Part shown: piece after piece, positions 6,692-7,990 of the stretch
Position numbering within the stretch: the first letter of the stretch is position 1
How the letters are laid out: every line of letters starts with the position of its first letter
Assembly (NCBI GenBank): GCA_002348185.1
Contig: DDYW01000020.1
Location: 15,748 to 23,737, forward strand
Length of the DNA: 7,990 bases
Direction of reading: 5' to 3'
Source of the DNA: Candidatus Hydrogenedentes bacterium UBA2224
GTDB taxonomy: Bacteria; Hydrogenedentota; Hydrogenedentia; Hydrogenedentales; SLHB01
Position numbers and translations under genes: made by a program
Notes under the pieces: model-generated
What the model saw: only the letters and a program-made list of their open reading frames with translations
Databases searched by the model: none
Told to the model about the DNA's origin: nothing

Positions 6692-7723
6692 TTACTGATC
6701 GATCGATGCCTTCAACACGTTGTCGCCGAACGTCAACACCAGTTCAAATGCCTCGTTCGACCGTGCCAGCGGATACGAATGCGTCACCAGCGACGCCACA
6801 TCCACCCGCCGGGAGGCCAGCAGAGCGATGGACCGGGGATAGTCGAAGCGAAACCGCCGGCACCACTGCACCGTCAACTCTTTGCGCCGCGCCACACATA
6901 CCGGGAACGGGTCTTCTTCCGCGCCGGAAATGCCCGTCAGCACCACCCGCCCCGCCGGACGCGCGATGCGGCAGGCGAGCCCCTGGGTCTCCGAGGACCG
7001 CGCGCAGTCAAAGGCCACGTCAACACCCCGCCCATTCGTCTTCGACAGCACGGTCTCCACCGTATCGGCCTGCGAGGCGTTAAACGCGTCATCCACCCCG
7101 AATCGTTTGCCGGCTGCCACGCGGTAATCGAGCAGATCCGTCCCGAAGAGCCGCGCCGCGCCCGCCGCCCGCGCGACCTGCGCCACCAGCAGGCCGATCG
7201 GGCCCAGCCCCAGAATCGCTGCCGTTTCACCCGGTTTCAGGCGGGCGAGTTCCACGGTGTGTACGGCCACCGCCAGCGGTTCGAGCATCGCCGCTTCGGC
7301 CGCGCTGACGGTGTCCGGCACGGGAAAACAGAACCGCGCATCGACGCAAATGTACTCGCACAGCGCCCCATCGTACGGAGGACCGCCCGGAAACACCATG
7401 TCCGGACACACATTGTAGTGGCCGGTGGTGCACCATTCGCATGTGAGGCACGGGATCCCCGGCTCGACGGCCACCCGCTGGCCCACCAGCGAGGGGTCGG
7501 CCTCCGAACCCACGGCTTCCACCACGCCCGCGTATTCATGGCCCAGGATCAGCGGTTCCGTGATGACCGTGTTCCCGATGCGGCCATCCGCGAAATAGTG
7601 CATGTCCGAACCACAAACCCCGGTGGATTCGATTCGGATCAAGGCCTCATGCGGCCTGGGACTGGGCTTTTCCACTTCGACCAGCCGCATGTCGCGCGGG
7701 CCAAACCATTTCACTGCTTTCAT
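6692..7723 (-). CDS. Zinc-dependent polyol/alcohol dehydrogenase, sorbitol dehydrogenase-like (MDR superfamily)
   Basis: This complete 343-residue medium-chain dehydrogenase (COG1063) most resembles sorbitol, xylitol and L-iditol dehydrogenases, which oxidise a secondary hydroxyl of a polyol to a ketone in the cytoplasm. Catalytic zinc ligands are Cys37 (GVCGSDMHYF, 35-44), His62-Glu63 (LGHEYAG, 60-66) and Glu148 (EPLAV). The structural-zinc cysteines are all present: Cys92, Cys95, Cys98 and Cys106. The Rossmann loop is GLGPIG (172-177), and Asp196 at the end of the next strand points to NAD+ rather than NADP+. PPYDGALCEY (115-124) and EPLAVAVH (148-155) are typical of the polyol branch. Threonine or butanediol dehydrogenase activity cannot be excluded. 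GGAGGA is well placed before the ATG. It is the first gene of a likely three-gene operon and ends 45 bases before the ceramidase-like gene. Confidence 0.93.
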   Translation of the reverse strand: MKAVKWFGPRDMRLVEVEKPSPRPHEALIRIESTGVCGSDMHYFADGRIGNTVITEPLILGHEYAGVVEAVGSEADPSLVGQRVAVEPGIPCLTCEWCTTGHYNVCPDMVFPGGPPYDGALCEYICVDARFCFPVPDTVSAAEAAMLEPLAVAVHTVELARLKPGETAAILGLGPIGLLVAQVARAAGAARLFGTDLLDYRVAAGKRFGVDDAFNASQADTVETVLSKTNGRGVDVAFDCARSSETQGLACRIARPAGRVVLTGISGAEEDPFPVCVARRKELTVQWCRRFRFDYPRSIALLASRRVDVASLVTHSYPLARSNEAFELVLTFGDNVLKASIDQ

Positions 7724-7734
7724 CGTCCCGAAAT

Positions 7735-7739
7735 CCTCC
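7735..7739 (-). promoter_or_regulatory. Strong ribosome binding site of the dehydrogenase gene
   Basis: The minus strand reads CCGGAGGATTTCGGGACG before the ATG at 7723. The GGAGG core is eleven bases from the start and is the best Shine-Dalgarno match in the window, fitting the first gene of an operon. Confidence 0.7.
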
Positions 7740-7900
7740 GGAAAAAGCGCCGGTCAAATCCTCCGCGCCATGACGCTTACGCAACTGCGCGGAAAATGAA
7801 ACACGCGGCGCCGGGAAATTAATCGTACGGACTCTCGACGCCAGAAAGCGTAACAGAAACGGGGCAGGATGTGAAACGGCGGCCTCGGGTTCTCCGGGCT

Positions 7901-7918
7901 CGCGCCGTCCCCGGCGCG
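7901..7918. repeat. GC-rich hairpin, 7-base stem and 4-base loop
   Basis: CGCGCCG (7901-7907), loop TCCC, then CGGCGCG (7912-7918) is a perfect inverted repeat in the non-coding region upstream of the dehydrogenase. No T tract follows on either strand, so it does not look like an intrinsic terminator. Confidence 0.5.
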
Positions 7919-7941
7919 GCGGCGTGTACCCCTTTCGAATG

Positions 7942-7960
7942 ACCCCGTGGCCCGCGGGGT
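7942..7960. repeat. Second GC-rich hairpin, 6-base stem and 7-base loop
   Basis: ACCCCG (7942-7947), loop TGGCCCG, then CGGGGT (7955-7960) forms a perfect stem 23 bases after the first hairpin. The near-palindrome GGGACATGTTCC (7975-7986) follows close by at the window edge. Confidence 0.45.
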
Positions 7961-7990
7961 GGAGGCCAAGAACGGGGACATGTTCCAAGC

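Noticed and set aside
6697..6706. GATCGATCGA run at the end of the dehydrogenase gene
   Set aside because: It is a short tandem of GATC inside the last codons with no sign of an array or function.
6779..7822. A 347-codon plus-strand open frame opposite the dehydrogenase
   Set aside because: No motif, Arg/His-rich composition, and the opposite strand has the full set of zinc and NAD residues.

Overview
The window is GC-rich, densely coded bacterial chromosome with six protein genes. Five are complete and one is cut by the left edge. I see no rRNA, tRNA, CRISPR array, transposase, integrase or phage gene. The content suggests a Gram-negative environmental bacterium, possibly from the Planctomycetes/Verrucomicrobia/Lentisphaerae or Hydrogenedentes assemblages. 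The clues are a 3-keto-disaccharide hydrolase (DUF1080) protein with a signal peptide, a membrane-anchored ceramidase-like protein, an ArnT-type lipid-linked-sugar glycosyltransferase, and very GC-rich third codon positions. This placement is inference; the window has no phylogenetic marker.

Layout. (1) 1-804, plus strand: the C-terminal part of a UDP-glucuronate decarboxylase-like short-chain dehydrogenase/reductase, which would make UDP-xylose. (2) 819-1505, minus strand: a secreted DUF1080 protein, convergent with gene 1. (3) 1506-1935: a 430-base divergent intergenic region holding a weak promoter candidate, a 9-base tandem repeat and a 14-base palindrome. (4) 1936-3831, plus strand: a GT-C fold, ArnT/PMT-type membrane glycosyltransferase that starts at TTG. 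(5) 3868-7723, minus strand: three genes in one direction, transcribed as NAD-type zinc alcohol/polyol dehydrogenase, then ceramidase-like hydrolase, then an unrecognised polytopic membrane protein. Their gaps are 45 and 7 bases, so they are probably one operon. (6) 7724-7990: non-coding, with two small GC-rich hairpins.

How the genes may fit together. Genes 1 and 4 both suit envelope glycan work, one supplying a nucleotide pentose and the other moving a sugar from a polyprenyl carrier on the periplasmic face, but they are separated by a gene on the other strand and need not act together. DUF1080 proteins and medium-chain polyol dehydrogenases are both common in sugar catabolism. The operon puts a cytoplasmic oxidoreductase, a periplasm-facing amidase-like enzyme and a membrane protein under one likely transcript, with no obvious shared substrate.

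The least explained part is the membrane protein at 3868-5238. It seems to join a periplasmic domain resembling those of MacB/FtsX-type permeases to a SpoIIM-like membrane region. I did not find a clear new defence, mobile or RNA-based system.
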